NCBI RefSeq assembly: GCF_008831035.1
Contig: NZ_WAJR01000004.1
Span: 1 to 64,000, forward strand
Reading direction: 5' to 3'
Origin: Ellagibacter isourolithinifaciens
GTDB taxonomy: Bacteria; Actinomycetota; Coriobacteriia; Coriobacteriales; Eggerthellaceae
Length of the DNA stretch: 64,000 bases
Shown here: positions 41,939 through 54,117 of the stretch, piece by piece
How the letters are laid out: every line of letters starts with the position of its first letter
Position numbering within the stretch: position 1 is the first letter of the stretch
Notes under the pieces: model-generated
Databases searched by the model: none
What the model was told of the DNA's origin: nothing
The model's input: only the letters and a program-made list of their open reading frames with translations
Position numbers and translations under genes: made by a program

Positions 41939-42844
41939 CTACACCTTAAGGTAACGACGCATCGCGAGCGCCGAGCCGAACAGGCCGATGATCAGGCCCG
42001 CAATCACGAGCGCAACGTAGATGATCACGAAAGTGCCTGCGTTCACGTCGATCGCGAGGAACTTGAGCGCGCCCGCGAGCTTCGGAAGAGCCAGGTTGCG
42101 CAAAAGCTCGAGCACGCCGACCGCGAACAGCGAGCCGATAATGGCGTGCAGAGAGCCTTCCATGAGGAAGGGCCCGCGAATGAAGCCGTTCGACGCGCCG
42201 ACGAGACGCATGATGGCGATTTCCTTGCGACGCGCGAGGATAGCCAGGCGAATTGTGTTGTTGATGAACACAAGCGCGATGAAGATGAGCAGCACGATGA
42301 GCGCAATGCCGATATAGCGGACGTAGGACGTCAGCTGGAAGAGCTGTGCGACCGACTTCTGACCATATTTAAGCGACTCGGAAGGCGAATCGTAGCCGCA
42401 GATGGAAGCGAACGTGGAGTTCTGCTCGATCTGGCTCGCCACATCCTCGACGAGCTTCGGGTCCGAAAGCTCGACCTCGATGGAGGCAGGCAGCGGGTTC
42501 TGCCCGTCGAGCGCGTCGACGATGTCGGAGTTCGACGTGGCCTTGAAATTCTCGAGCGCCTGGTCCTTCGTGGTGAAGTCGACCGATGCGACGCCGTCGA
42601 TGCCGCGGATGAAGTCCTCGACCTTGTCGATGTCAGACTGCGATGCGTCATCGGAGATGAACGCCGAGATGCCGACCTCGTTCTCGACCGACGACATGAC
42701 GTTGTTCACCACAACGCCGCCCACGAGGAAGATGCCGATGATGAGCAGCGAGAGGAAAATCGTGACGATGGAACCCAAGGTGGTGGAGAGGTTGCGCGTG
42801 AACCCGTGCAGCGACTCCTTGAAGAAGTAACCGAGACTACGCAT
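41939..42844 (-). CDS. ftsX: Cell division protein FtsX
   Basis: The membrane partner of FtsE; the pair couples ATP hydrolysis to activation of cell-wall hydrolases at the septum. A 301-residue protein with one N-terminal membrane helix ([20 protein letters not shown]), an extracellular loop of about 120 residues (the site that contacts hydrolases), and three C-terminal helices with the FtsX motif [24 protein letters not shown] at 42844 overlaps the ftsE stop by eight bases; the longer frame would lie inside ftsE. Confidence 0.94.
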   Translation of the reverse strand: MRSLGYFFKESLHGFTRNLSTTLGSIVTIFLSLLIIGIFLVGGVVVNNVMSSVENEVGISAFISDDASQSDIDKVEDFIRGIDGVASVDFTTKDQALENFKATSNSDIVDALDGQNPLPASIEVELSDPKLVEDVASQIEQNSTFASICGYDSPSESLKYGQKSVAQLFQLTSYVRYIGIALIVLLIFIALVFINNTIRLAILARRKEIAIMRLVGASNGFIRGPFLMEGSLHAIIGSLFAVGVLELLRNLALPKLAGALKFLAIDVNAGTFVIIYVALVIAGLIIGLFGSALAMRRYLKV

Positions 42845-43703
42845 CGAAACCGTACACCCCCCTGTCCTGGTCGCGGGTAAGGCGGCCGCGATCGAGCGCG
42901 ATGACACGGCGGCGCATGTTGTCGACCATCTCGCGGTCGTGGGTTGCCACGAGCACTGTGGTGCCCGTGCGGTTGATGCGCTCGAGCAGATCCATGATGC
43001 CGCGCGAAGTTTGCGGGTCGAGGTTGCCCGTAGGCTCGTCGCAGATGAGCAGCGGCGGGCGGTTCACGATGGCGCGCGCGATGGAAACGCGCTGCTGCTC
43101 GCCGCCGGAGAGCTGGTCGGGGCGCTTGTTCAGCTTGTCCTGCAGGCCGACGAGGCGAAGCACCTCGGGCACCTGCGTCTTGATAACGTGGCGCGACTTG
43201 CCGATAACCTCGAGCGCGAAGGCAACGTTCTCGAAGACCGTTTTGTTCGGCAGGAGCTTGAAATCCTGGAACACGCATCCGATATTGCGGCGCAGGTACG
43301 GCACACGCCAGTTGCGCATGGTCGTCAAGTCCTCGTTTGCGATGTAGATATGGCCTTCCGTAGGCGTGACCTCGTGAATCAGCATGCGGATGAACGTGGT
43401 CTTGCCGGATCCCGAATGGCCGACGAGGAAGATGAACTCGCCCGCGTAAATCTGCAGGGAGATGTCGGAAAGTGCCGGCTTGTTCGGCTGCGCCGGGTAG
43501 ATCTTCGTGACATGGTCGAAGGTGATGACGGGAGACGACGTTTGCTGAGGCGTGTCCGCGACATCGAGTACGGGAAGCGACTGGGAGAGCTGCTGGGTTG
43601 CCTGAGCCTGACGGCTGTGCGCGCCCGCCCTCGAACGCGGGCGCGGCGCGCCCGACTGGGCAGCGGGACGCGAGGCGTTCCCGCGGCTGGAAACATCTGT
43701 CAC
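42837..43703 (-). CDS. ftsE: Cell division ATP-binding protein FtsE with N-terminal extension
   Basis: ABC ATPase of FtsEX: Walker [16 protein letters not shown]-loop [13 protein letters not shown], signature [15 protein letters not shown] and Walker [19 protein letters not shown] at 43703 is chosen because ACGGAGC lies upstream and no other start fits. This gives 288 residues, about 55-60 more than usual, with a basic, Ala/Gln/Ser-rich tail before the ABC domain ([12 protein letters not shown]). The tail may be a real extension or an overlong start; no ATG lies between. Confidence 0.93.
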   Translation of the reverse strand: MTDVSSRGNASRPAAQSGAPRPRSRAGAHSRQAQATQQLSQSLPVLDVADTPQQTSSPVITFDHVTKIYPAQPNKPALSDISLQIYAGEFIFLVGHSGSGKTTFIRMLIHEVTPTEGHIYIANEDLTTMRNWRVPYLRRNIGCVFQDFKLLPNKTVFENVAFALEVIGKSRHVIKTQVPEVLRLVGLQDKLNKRPDQLSGGEQQRVSIARAIVNRPPLLICDEPTGNLDPQTSRGIMDLLERINRTGTTVLVATHDREMVDNMRRRVIALDRGRLTRDQDRGVYGFDA

Positions 43704-43803
43704 AGTTTGCTCCGTTCGAATAGTGATGTACTGAGACAGTCCAATTCTAGTAGTAATGCATCCCGCGCGCCACCGTCCCAGCTCACGCTTGCGCAAAAAC
43801 CAC

Positions 43804-43835
43804 AAGGGCGCACCTCCTGCTGGAGATGCGCCCTT
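43804..43835 (-). terminator. Terminator of the prfB-tkt operon
   Basis: AAGGGCGCA...CTCC pairs with GGAG...TGCGCCCTT in a 14-bp stem with a TGCT loop. On the minus strand a GTGGTTTTTG tail follows. It lies 50 bases after the stop of the transketolase C-terminal subunit. Confidence 0.75.
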
Positions 43836-43883
43836 CTTTCATGAAATGCAATCGGCACCGTGAGAGAACCGCCACCTGTAAAG

Positions 43884-44858
43884 CTACTTGCGGCCCCGGG
43901 CACGCTTCACGGCTTCGACGATCGCCGCGGCATCGAGGTTGAAATAGCCGAGCAGCTCCTCGAACTCGCCGGACTTGCCGAAGCGGTCCTGCACACCCAC
44001 GAACTCGCAGGGAGCGGGGTTCTTGCGGGCGAGGCACTCCGCCACGGCGGAACCGAGGCCGCCATGCACGCTGTGCTCCTCGGCGACCACGCAGCAACCC
44101 GTCTTCGCAACGCTTGCCGTGATCGTGTCCTCGTCGAGCGGCTTCACTGAAAACGCGTCGATTACCTCGATGGACACACCTTCCTCGGCGAGCATGTCGG
44201 CCGCCGCGAGCGCCTCGCGGATTTCCACGCCGCAGGCGACGACGGTCGCGTCGGAACCCTCGCGCAGCACGTAGGCGCGCCCGATCTCGAGCTCGACGTC
44301 GTCATCGTAGACGCACGGCACGGCAGCGCGGCCCATGCGCACATACACCGGGCCCGGCGTCTTCGCGGCGAGCTTGATGGCAGCGCGCGCAGCGGCATAG
44401 TCGGCGGGAACGAGCACGCGCATATTGGGCAGCCCGCGCATGAGCGAGACGTCTTCGAGCATCTGATGCGAGCCGCCGTCGGGGCCGACCGAGACGCCCG
44501 CGTGCGTCGGGCAGATCTTCACATCGAGGTTGCTGTAGCACACGGTGTTGCGGATCTGGTCGTAAGCACGGCCGGTGCCGAACACGGCAAACGACCCCGT
44601 GTAGGCGACATGCCCCGTAAGGGCAAGGCCCGCCGCGACGTCAATCATGTTCTGCTCGGCGATACCGCAGTTGAAAAGCTTGTCCGCGTTTTCGGGCGCG
44701 GCAGCGGCGAACTTCTTGGTAGTGGTGGAACCGGTGAGGTCGGCGTCGACCGCGACGACGGGCACACCCTCCTCCGCGAGTTCGGCGAGCGTCGCACCGA
44801 AGGCGGCGCGGGTCGCGAGTTTCTTTTCGGCCATTTCGGCGCTTGCGAGCTTAACCAC
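43884..44858 (-). CDS. tkt: Transketolase, C-terminal subunit
   Basis: The pyrimidine-binding and C-terminal domains of a split transketolase (324 residues). The catalytic glutamate that activates thiamine diphosphate is in FNCGIAEQNMIDVAAGLA. The pyruvate/phosphate-site region HAGVSVGPDGGSHQMLEDVSLMR and later EEHSVHGGLGSAVAECLA are typical. Starts at GTG 44858, seven bases after GAGGAGG, overlapping the N-terminal subunit gene by eight bases. The two subunits make one enzyme for pentose phosphate conversion. Confidence 0.94.
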   Translation of the reverse strand: MVKLASAEMAEKKLATRAAFGATLAELAEEGVPVVAVDADLTGSTTTKKFAAAAPENADKLFNCGIAEQNMIDVAAGLALTGHVAYTGSFAVFGTGRAYDQIRNTVCYSNLDVKICPTHAGVSVGPDGGSHQMLEDVSLMRGLPNMRVLVPADYAAARAAIKLAAKTPGPVYVRMGRAAVPCVYDDDVELEIGRAYVLREGSDATVVACGVEIREALAAADMLAEEGVSIEVIDAFSVKPLDEDTITASVAKTGCCVVAEEHSVHGGLGSAVAECLARKNPAPCEFVGVQDRFGKSGEFEELLGYFNLDAAAIVEAVKRARGRK

Positions 44859-45690
44859 GGCAAACCTCCTCATCACACGCCGCTTCAAGCTCGGCGAGCG
44901 CGGCTTCAAGCTGCTCGGCGGACGGCGCCTTGCCGTGCCAACCAGCCTCGTTCTCCATAAACGACACGCCCTTGCCCTTCACCGTCTCGGCGATGACGGC
45001 ATGGGGCTTCCCCTCGCGGGAGCTCTTGCAGGCGTTGAGCACCTCGATCAGCGCGTCGATATCGTGGCCGTCAACGTGGCGTACATCCCATCCGAACGCC
45101 TCGAACTTCACGCCCAAGTCCTCGGGACTGCACACCTCGGTCACCTTGCCGTCGATCTGCAGGCCGTTATGATCGATGATGGCCGTGAGGTTGTCGAGCT
45201 TGCGGTGTGCGGAGAACATGGCCGCCTCCCACACCTGTCCTTCCTCGCATTCGCCGTCGCCGAGGAGCGCGAAGACCGAGCCCTCCTCGCCGTCGAGCGC
45301 AAGGCCGCACGCCGTGCCTGCGGCAATGGAGAGGCCCTGGCCCAGCGAGCCAGTGGACACCTCAACGCCCGGGCAGAGGTTGCAGTCGGGATGGCCCTGC
45401 AGGCGCGTCCCCAGCTTGCGAAGCGTCATAAGCTCCTCGATGGGGAAATAGCCCGCATGGGCGAGCGCAGCGTAGAGCGCCGGCGCCGCATGGCCCTTTG
45501 CCAAAAAGAACCAGTCGCGACCCTCCATCTTGGGATTTTTCGGGTCGTGCTTGAGCACACCGCCGAAGTACAGCGACGTCAAGATGTCAGTACACGACAG
45601 CGATCCCCCCGGATGCCCGCTTTTCGCTTCCGCGATCATGCGCAGAATGTCGCAGCGCAGATCTGTCGCCACACGCGTAAGGTCGGTCAT
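44851..45690 (-). CDS. tkt: Transketolase, N-terminal subunit
   Basis: The pyrophosphate-binding domain (279 residues) of the split enzyme: IAEAKSGHPGGSLSCTDILT, the thiamine diphosphate motif GDGECEEGQVWEAAMFSAHRKLDNLTAIIDHN, and STGSLGQGLSIAAG. AAGAAAGG precedes the ATG by six bases. It lies between prfB (13-base gap) and the C-terminal subunit (eight-base overlap). Confidence 0.95.
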   Translation of the reverse strand: MTDLTRVATDLRCDILRMIAEAKSGHPGGSLSCTDILTSLYFGGVLKHDPKNPKMEGRDWFFLAKGHAAPALYAALAHAGYFPIEELMTLRKLGTRLQGHPDCNLCPGVEVSTGSLGQGLSIAAGTACGLALDGEEGSVFALLGDGECEEGQVWEAAMFSAHRKLDNLTAIIDHNGLQIDGKVTEVCSPEDLGVKFEAFGWDVRHVDGHDIDALIEVLNACKSSREGKPHAVIAETVKGKGVSFMENEAGWHGKAPSAEQLEAALAELEAACDEEVCRG

Positions 45691-45703
45691 TGCAGTCCTT
45701 TCT

Positions 45704-46801
45704 TTATTGCGAAACTCGCCACTTGTGATAACCGATCACGAATTGCTCGATATCGCCCGCGAGCACAGCGTCAACATTGCTCGTCTCAACGCCGCTGCGC
45801 AGGTCTTTCACCAGCTGATAAGGATACAACACGTAGTTGCGGATTTGGCTGCCGAACGAGTTTTCCATGCGTTCGCCGCGCAGCTCGTCAATCTGCTCCT
45901 CGCGCTTGCGCTGCTCGATTTCGTAGAGCTTGGCGCGCAGCACGCGGAAGGCGGATTCCTTGTTCTGCAGCTGCGATTTCTCGTTTTGGCAGGTCACAAC
46001 GATTCCTGTGGGAATATGGGTCAGACGCACGGCGGAGTCGGTCGTGTTCACGCACTGCCCGCCGGGGCCGCTTGAGCGGTACACGTCGACGCGCACGTCG
46101 GCGGGGTTCAAGTCGACCTCGATGTCGTCGGGAAGGACAGGGAGCACCTCCACGCTCGCGAACGTGGTGTGGCGGCGCTTCTTATCGTCGGTCGGGGAGA
46201 TGCGCACAAGACGGTGGACACCGTTTTCGCTTGTGAGCATGCCGTAGGCGTTTCGCCCCTCGATCTGGATAGTCGCCTTGTCAAGGCCGATGCCCTCGCC
46301 GGGAACCGCGTCGAGCACGGTGACCTTCCAGCCCTTGTCCTCGGCGTAGTGCAGATACATCTTGTAGAGCATCTCAGTCCAGTCCTGCGCCTCGAGCCCG
46401 CCCGATCCCGGGTTGACCGACAAAATAGCGTCGCCCGCGTCGAAGCGCCCGGAGAACCACGAGGAGACTTCAAGCCCGTCGAGCTCCTCGTCGAGCTTCG
46501 CGAGCAGGGATTTTGCTTCCTCGGCGAACGACTCGTCTTCGTCTGCGAGCTCCGCCGCCGCGCGCACGTCGTCGAGCAGCGCGCAGGCGCCGTCGTATTC
46601 GGCGATAACATCGCGCAAGTTCGACGCCTGCTTCGAGACGCTTTGCGCGCGCGACGCATCGTCCCAAAAGCCCGGCGAGGCAATTTGAGCGTCGAGCCTC
46701 TGCAGCTCGACCGTCTTGTCGTCGATGTGCAGATACGCATGCGAGTCGGCAACGCGCTGTGCGGCGATGTCAATGTGTTCTATCAATTCTTTGTCAGCCA
46801 T
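45704..46801 (-). CDS. prfB: Peptide chain release factor 2
   Basis: Terminates translation at UGA and UAA. 365 residues with the peptidyl-hydrolysis motif SSGPGGQCVNTTDSAVRLTH. The codon-recognition tripeptide, normally SPF in RF2, reads SPT here (VRISPTDDKKRRHTTF). The full frame is open from the ATG; the CTT-TGA programmed frameshift seen in E. coli prfB is absent. The order prfB-tkt-tkt with a 13-base gap indicates one operon. Confidence 0.93.
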   Translation of the reverse strand: MADKELIEHIDIAAQRVADSHAYLHIDDKTVELQRLDAQIASPGFWDDASRAQSVSKQASNLRDVIAEYDGACALLDDVRAAAELADEDESFAEEAKSLLAKLDEELDGLEVSSWFSGRFDAGDAILSVNPGSGGLEAQDWTEMLYKMYLHYAEDKGWKVTVLDAVPGEGIGLDKATIQIEGRNAYGMLTSENGVHRLVRISPTDDKKRRHTTFASVEVLPVLPDDIEVDLNPADVRVDVYRSSGPGGQCVNTTDSAVRLTHIPTGIVVTCQNEKSQLQNKESAFRVLRAKLYEIEQRKREEQIDELRGERMENSFGSQIRNYVLYPYQLVKDLRSGVETSNVDAVLAGDIEQFVIGYHKWRVSQ

Positions 46802-46821
46802 AGCTTGTTTATGTTACCAGC

Positions 46822-46850
46822 AAAAACGCCCCACCGTATATGGCGTGGCG
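46822..46850 (-). terminator. Terminator of the AAA/DUF4143 gene
   Basis: Minus strand: a short GC stem (CGCCAC.../...GTGGGGCG with one bulge) followed by TTTTTG, 58 bases after the ATPase stop and just before the prfB start. Confidence 0.55.
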
Positions 46851-46908
46851 CGTCGTGCATAGTTTCTTCGCGGACGGACGCCTGTATGCGGCGGCAGGCG
46901 GCACCGCC

Positions 46909-48270
46909 TCACAGCAGATGCGCCATATACAACGGCAGGCGCACCAGATCGCCCTCCGCCTGCATGGGTTTCGGATGCAGAATATAGCGCACACCCACTC
47001 GCGAGCCGAACTTGGCCTTGAACTTCTCGAGCGATTTCGCGCCATAGCGTTTCGTCGACTTCACCTCGATAGGCGAAACGCGCATGCGCCCGGCGGCGTC
47101 ATCGTAACCAGCCGTGATCAAGAAGTCGATTTCCATGGTGTTTGCGCTGTTCTCGCGGTCGCGCCTCGAATAGAAGTACAACCCATGCCCGTTCGAGGCG
47201 AGCTGCTGCGCCACCACGTTTTCCGTGAACATCCCCTCATTGATCTCGAGCTTTCCCAGCAGGATGTCGCGATAAAGCTCGTGAGGGGTCTCGGCGTTGT
47301 CAGCGAACAACTGGCAAATCAAAAGCCCCGTATCGGCCATATAGCACTTGAACGTTCCTTCATCAGCGGTTGCCGCAAGGCCCACCGACGGATCGTCGAC
47401 GCCGATGCACGTGGCGCTTATGCACGCATCCGCCAGCCAGAAGAAGGCGTCCGCATACTCCCTGCTACGTGCGTTGCTGTCGAGCGAGGACAACACAAAC
47501 TTCTTCTCGTGGCGTGCCAGCTGACCGGGCAAGGTCGAGAACACGCGGCGGATGCGCAGCGCGTCGGTACCGCCGAACTTCTCGATGTCGCCGCGGTACA
47601 GCGACAAGATGTCGCGCTTAACCTTATCCACTTTTCCGAAATCCTTTTCGGCAACATATGCGCCAACCACCTGAGGCATGCCTCCAACCAGCATGTATTC
47701 GCGGAAAAGCCGTTCCGCTTTGCGATGAATAGCCTCGGGCAGCGGGGCATTCCCCTCAAAGGAAGCACGAATAACCGCAGCAAGCTGATCTTCGCCCTCC
47801 GCCCAAAGGAACTCTTCGAAGTTCAGCGGATTCAAGCGAAGTGCAGTCTCCTCGGAAGGAATGACGATGCCCTCGACGTTGCGCCGAATGGATATGAGCG
47901 AACCAGTTTCGAGGTAGTCGTACCGACCGTCCGCAACAAGCTGTTTGATGAACTCCCGTGCAGGCGGGAAGCGTTGCACCTCGTCGAACACGATGAGGGA
48001 ATTTCGACGCGGCAGCGAAACGCCCGTGAATGCCTGCAGGTACATGAAAAAGGAATCCACGTCCGCGCGATAGTCGCGAAACAGCATTTTGAGGTCATCG
48101 GACGCTTCGGAGAAGTCTATGACTAGATGAGCGGCGTACTCCCTTTCGGCAAACTTCCTTGCGAGCGTGCTTTTGCCAACGCGACGCGCACCCTCTAAAA
48201 GCAGAGCGCGCGCGCCTCTTGACTCGCGCTTCCAGCGAAGAAGATCGTCGTATGCACGGCGTTTGAACAT
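46909..48270 (-). CDS. AAA ATPase with DUF4143-type C-terminal domain
   Basis: A 453-residue protein. N-terminal AAA_14 domain: Walker A LEGARRVGKSTLARKFAE and Walker B SLIVFDEVQRF (about residues 25-110), with YDYLETGSLIS. The C-terminal half is DUF4143-like, ending in a nuclease-like element EIDFLITAGY...VSPIEVKST that fits the PD-(D/E)xK pattern (Asp, then E-x-K). Such proteins are widespread, often in accessory positions, with no settled role; defence or toxin-like functions have been proposed. ATG at 48270 follows GAGGAGCG. A repeat array at 48301-48427 sits directly upstream and likely contains its promoter. Confidence 0.85.
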   Translation of the reverse strand: MFKRRAYDDLLRWKRESRGARALLLEGARRVGKSTLARKFAEREYAAHLVIDFSEASDDLKMLFRDYRADVDSFFMYLQAFTGVSLPRRNSLIVFDEVQRFPPAREFIKQLVADGRYDYLETGSLISIRRNVEGIVIPSEETALRLNPLNFEEFLWAEGEDQLAAVIRASFEGNAPLPEAIHRKAERLFREYMLVGGMPQVVGAYVAEKDFGKVDKVKRDILSLYRGDIEKFGGTDALRIRRVFSTLPGQLARHEKKFVLSSLDSNARSREYADAFFWLADACISATCIGVDDPSVGLAATADEGTFKCYMADTGLLICQLFADNAETPHELYRDILLGKLEINEGMFTENVVAQQLASNGHGLYFYSRRDRENSANTMEIDFLITAGYDDAAGRMRVSPIEVKSTKRYGAKSLEKFKAKFGSRVGVRYILHPKPMQAEGDLVRLPLYMAHLL

Positions 48271-48300
48271 GGTCGCTCCTCGCTCCGATTCATGGCTACA

Positions 48301-48428
48301 TGCCATTCATACACGAATGGCACGGTGTAAGTGGCTCTGAATATACACGGATGGCACGGTCAGAACGCACTATATTATACACGAATGGCACGGTGTAAAT
48401 GGCTCTGAATATACACGAATGGCACGAT
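48301..48428. repeat. Four-unit 34-bp-periodic repeat array upstream of the AAA ATPase
   Basis: The motif TACACGAATGGCACGGT begins at 48310, 48344, 48378 and 48412, exactly 34 bases apart (one base differs in unit 2, and the last unit ends CGAT). Spacers of 17 bases alternate; the first and third are almost identical (GTAAGTGGCTCTGAATA). TGCCATTC at 48301-48308 forms an inverted repeat with GAATGGCA at 48315-48322. On the minus strand the third unit reads CGTGTATAATATAG, containing a TATAAT -10 element. This looks like a multi-site operator for autoregulation. Confidence 0.8.
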
Positions 48429-48474
48429 CCCGTTGCGATGGCGCGAGAACAGTCTATGCGCAAAGGTACGAAAA

Positions 48475-48502
48475 AGGCCCACTTCCCTGGGGAAGCGGGC
48501 CT
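48475..48502 (-). terminator. Terminator of secA
   Basis: Minus strand: AGGCCCGCTTCCC pairs with GGGAAGTGGGCCT, followed by TTTTTCG; 76 bases after the secA stop. Confidence 0.88.
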
Positions 48503-48577
48503 GAGCAGGTGGACATGGCAGAGCGTGGCAACCGCTGTATATAGCCTTACGCCAAAATAAGCAATGCCGCGAGAGCG

Positions 48578-51385
<2,808 letters not shown>

Positions 51386-51558
51386 GTATGCCGTCTTTCG
51401 TAAGAGCCCTATGTTCGTGAGCACCGTGCGAGAGCACGGCACGCAACCTCCTGTACTCTAGCATAAGGCTTGCATGGGCCTGGGAAATCCACTACACGAC
51501 CAGATGCTATGATTCTCGCTTAAAAATGATGCTGTTGTGGGGAAATATCGCGAATCGA

Positions 51559-54117
51559 CTACTCGAGCGCCTCCTCGGCCTCTACCGCGCTGCGGTATAA
51601 GGCAACGATCGACGGCGACGGGTCGATGCCGAGCTCTTCTGCAAGATACCTTCGGCACGAGAGGTAGGTGTCGATTGCGGCGGCGCGCTGGCCGGCACCG
51701 AGCTGCGCCTCCATGAGCGCGGCGCACGCGTCCTCGCGAGAGCGGTCGCGACCGGCCGCCTCGCGCGCGAACCACAGCGCCGCGCGGGGCTCGCCTGACT
51801 CCAAAAGCCGCCCCGACGCGCACACAAGCGAGTCGACGAGGTTAATGCGAAGGCGCCTTCGCGCAGCCGCGATGTCATCGTTAACGCTTTCGCTCGGCAG
51901 AAGGTCTCCCGAGTACGATCCGTCAATCGCCTCGAGGTGATCCCGCCAGCGCTCAAGGTCGATCTCGCCGAAGCTCAAGGCGCGGCAAATGGAATCGAGC
52001 TCGGCAACGTCGCTTCGCAGAAGCCGAGCGTCAAGGCGAACACCGCCCTGGTCGCGAAGGAGATAGGGGCACGTGCCCTCGTAGTCGAGCCCCCGCTTGA
52101 GCTGGCTCCACACCGAGTAGAAGTTCTTGATTGCGCAGCCGTGGGGGCTGTCGGGCCAAAGCGTCTCCAGCAGGCGCTCGCGGGAGAGCTCGCGGCCGCG
52201 GGCGAGCACGAGAAGCGCAAGGAGCGTCTTCGTTTTCTGCCTGCTGAACGCTTGCATGTCGACTTGCTGCTCGCCGATACGCACGTCGAGCCCGCCGAGG
52301 AGCCGCACGTAGAGAATCGGGGCCGAGCTTCCAGGCGCACCCGGCGTCTCCGAGCGGATCGGGCGGGCCTCATAACGATCGCGCGAGGAGCGCTCACGTT
52401 CGGCCCGCGCGCGCTCCTCTCGAAGCGAATCACGCCTGTGAGCTGCACATTCGGTGAAGCGGGCAGCCTCTATGGCGCGCGCTGCCGCAAGCGCGTCGGC
52501 AGCGGGCGAGAATCGCGTCGGCAAGGAACCCTCCTCAACCGCCCGGGAAAGCGACATCACCAAGAAGGCGCACTGCCAGGACATGGCGGCAGAAGGCGTG
52601 CGCGCGGCCAGGTCGCAGGCCCACAGGGCGACGCGCTCGACCGCGGGTGCGTCCTCGGGCGACGCGAAGCCCGGCGTCTTCTTCTGCGCAAGAGCCCAGA
52701 ACGCCATGGCGGCGGCGAAGACGAGCGGCCCGTCGGGCGCGCCGCGCGAAGCGAGCTCGCCCCACGCCTCCACAAGTGACATCACCCCCTTGCCAACATG
52801 TGCCGCGACGAGGGAAAACGCGGGAGCGGGAGCGATTGGACCCCTGACTTTGGCGCGGGCGGCGAACTCGGCTGCCACTGATTCCGCGCGGCGGCGGTCC
52901 TCGTCGTCTCCCAAACAGGAGGCAACGAGCAGCAACCGCGAACGCGATTCGGGGTCGATGCTGCGCGAGAAGGCGAACTTGCGCGCGAGGAAAAGCGCAC
53001 AGGCGGCATCGTCGAGCGCGGCCAAACGCACCGCCTCGTCGGCAGCGAGGAGGATCCTGTTCTGGCGCGCGTTCTTTCCTGCGTAAACAAAGAGCTCGTG
53101 AGCAGGCTTGAAGCACGCCGCCGAGAGGAGGTCGGCACCGTGAGCGGCAAGCCAGCTCGCGCAGGCCGGCTTCGTCGCGAAAAAGCGGACGACGGCGCAT
53201 GCCCGTGCGGCCGCCCCGCGTTCGAGCAGCATCGCCGCAATGCATACCGCAAGCTCGCTCGCGTCCCCGCACGTCGACCCGTCGACGACCCGGTCCACCG
53301 CCCGCGAAAAGCCCTGGGCAAGCACGGAAACATCGATGGCAACAGCATCGAAGGAGTCCTCCCGAGCGCAGACGCCGAGGAACGGATAGTCCTCCTCTAT
53401 CAGGGAAATCGCCTCGTTCGCATGACGCGCGCCCACAAGCGAAACGAGCTCGGAGAGGCTTCCCTTCCCCATCGCCAGCATGAGAAACGCCGCGAGCAGA
53501 ACGCTTGCAGGCGGCTCTTCGGCGGCCATGCCCGCGACGAGGCGGCCTCCATCGTCCGAGCCCCACGCGACGCACGCCGCGCGGCACTTCGCATGTGGGG
53601 AGTCCGTCGCCCGCACAGTATGCTTCATCTCATCGTCAGTAAGCAGAAAGCGGCGCGCTGAGAGCTTCACCCTGTCGCGATGCAAATCGGAATAGGCGTC
53701 ACAGGTTGGCGTGCACGTTACGAGGACCTCGATTCCCGCCGCGAGCAGCTCGTCTACGACCTCGGAAAACACCTCGACCCGCGAGGCATCCATGCGCGGC
53801 AGGTCGTCGAACACCACAAGCGAGCCCGCGCCACCGATTTCGGCCACGCGCGATGCGATGATACCGGCGTCGAGGTCGCGCAGGAAGCACGGGCTTTCGC
53901 AGTTGACCCAGAATGTTTGCCTGAACGAGAAGACGACCTGCGCATATTCCGCAGCAACCGTCGATTTGCCGAAGCCTGTTGGAGCGACGAGGAAGCGCGC
54001 GACGTCGCGGGAGCGCAGAAGGTCCGCGATGAGATGGGGGCGGGAATGGGTCGCAGAAGAAGCGACGTGCTTGGGGCGGCGGCCCTTGCATGAGCACGAC
54101 ATCAGAAAGTCGGACAT
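51559..54117 (-). CDS. BTAD-domain transcriptional regulator with N-terminal ATPase
   Basis: An 852-residue regulator. N-terminal nucleotide-binding domain: Walker A VAPTGFGKSTVAAEY (about 44-58) and Walker B-like SLVVFDDLPRMD. A long helical-repeat middle is rich in Ala and Arg. The C-terminal part (about 600-852) has a winged-helix plus bacterial transcriptional activation domain: VRLLGGLDVRIGEQQVDMQAFSRQKTKTLLALL, then TPR-like helices ending RRYLAEELGIDPSPSIVALYRS. It resembles the MalT/SARP-like activators. The target genes and the signal are unknown. ATG at 54117 follows GGGAGAGGGA. Confidence 0.85.
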   Translation of the reverse strand: MSDFLMSCSCKGRRPKHVASSATHSRPHLIADLLRSRDVARFLVAPTGFGKSTVAAEYAQVVFSFRQTFWVNCESPCFLRDLDAGIIASRVAEIGGAGSLVVFDDLPRMDASRVEVFSEVVDELLAAGIEVLVTCTPTCDAYSDLHRDRVKLSARRFLLTDDEMKHTVRATDSPHAKCRAACVAWGSDDGGRLVAGMAAEEPPASVLLAAFLMLAMGKGSLSELVSLVGARHANEAISLIEEDYPFLGVCAREDSFDAVAIDVSVLAQGFSRAVDRVVDGSTCGDASELAVCIAAMLLERGAAARACAVVRFFATKPACASWLAAHGADLLSAACFKPAHELFVYAGKNARQNRILLAADEAVRLAALDDAACALFLARKFAFSRSIDPESRSRLLLVASCLGDDEDRRRAESVAAEFAARAKVRGPIAPAPAFSLVAAHVGKGVMSLVEAWGELASRGAPDGPLVFAAAMAFWALAQKKTPGFASPEDAPAVERVALWACDLAARTPSAAMSWQCAFLVMSLSRAVEEGSLPTRFSPAADALAAARAIEAARFTECAAHRRDSLREERARAERERSSRDRYEARPIRSETPGAPGSSAPILYVRLLGGLDVRIGEQQVDMQAFSRQKTKTLLALLVLARGRELSRERLLETLWPDSPHGCAIKNFYSVWSQLKRGLDYEGTCPYLLRDQGGVRLDARLLRSDVAELDSICRALSFGEIDLERWRDHLEAIDGSYSGDLLPSESVNDDIAAARRRLRINLVDSLVCASGRLLESGEPRAALWFAREAAGRDRSREDACAALMEAQLGAGQRAAAIDTYLSCRRYLAEELGIDPSPSIVALYRSAVEAEEALE

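Noticed and set aside
43884-45690. Broken transketolase gene
   Set aside because: The two halves overlap by eight bases with their own ribosome binding sites, and each is a complete domain set; this is the known split form.
45704-46801. Programmed +1 frameshift in prfB
   Set aside because: The reading frame is continuous through the region where the CTT-TGA site would be; no in-frame stop is present.
48301-48428. CRISPR array
   Set aside because: Repeats and spacers are both only 17 bases, and two of the three spacers are nearly identical. There is no cas gene nearby; an operator array fits better.
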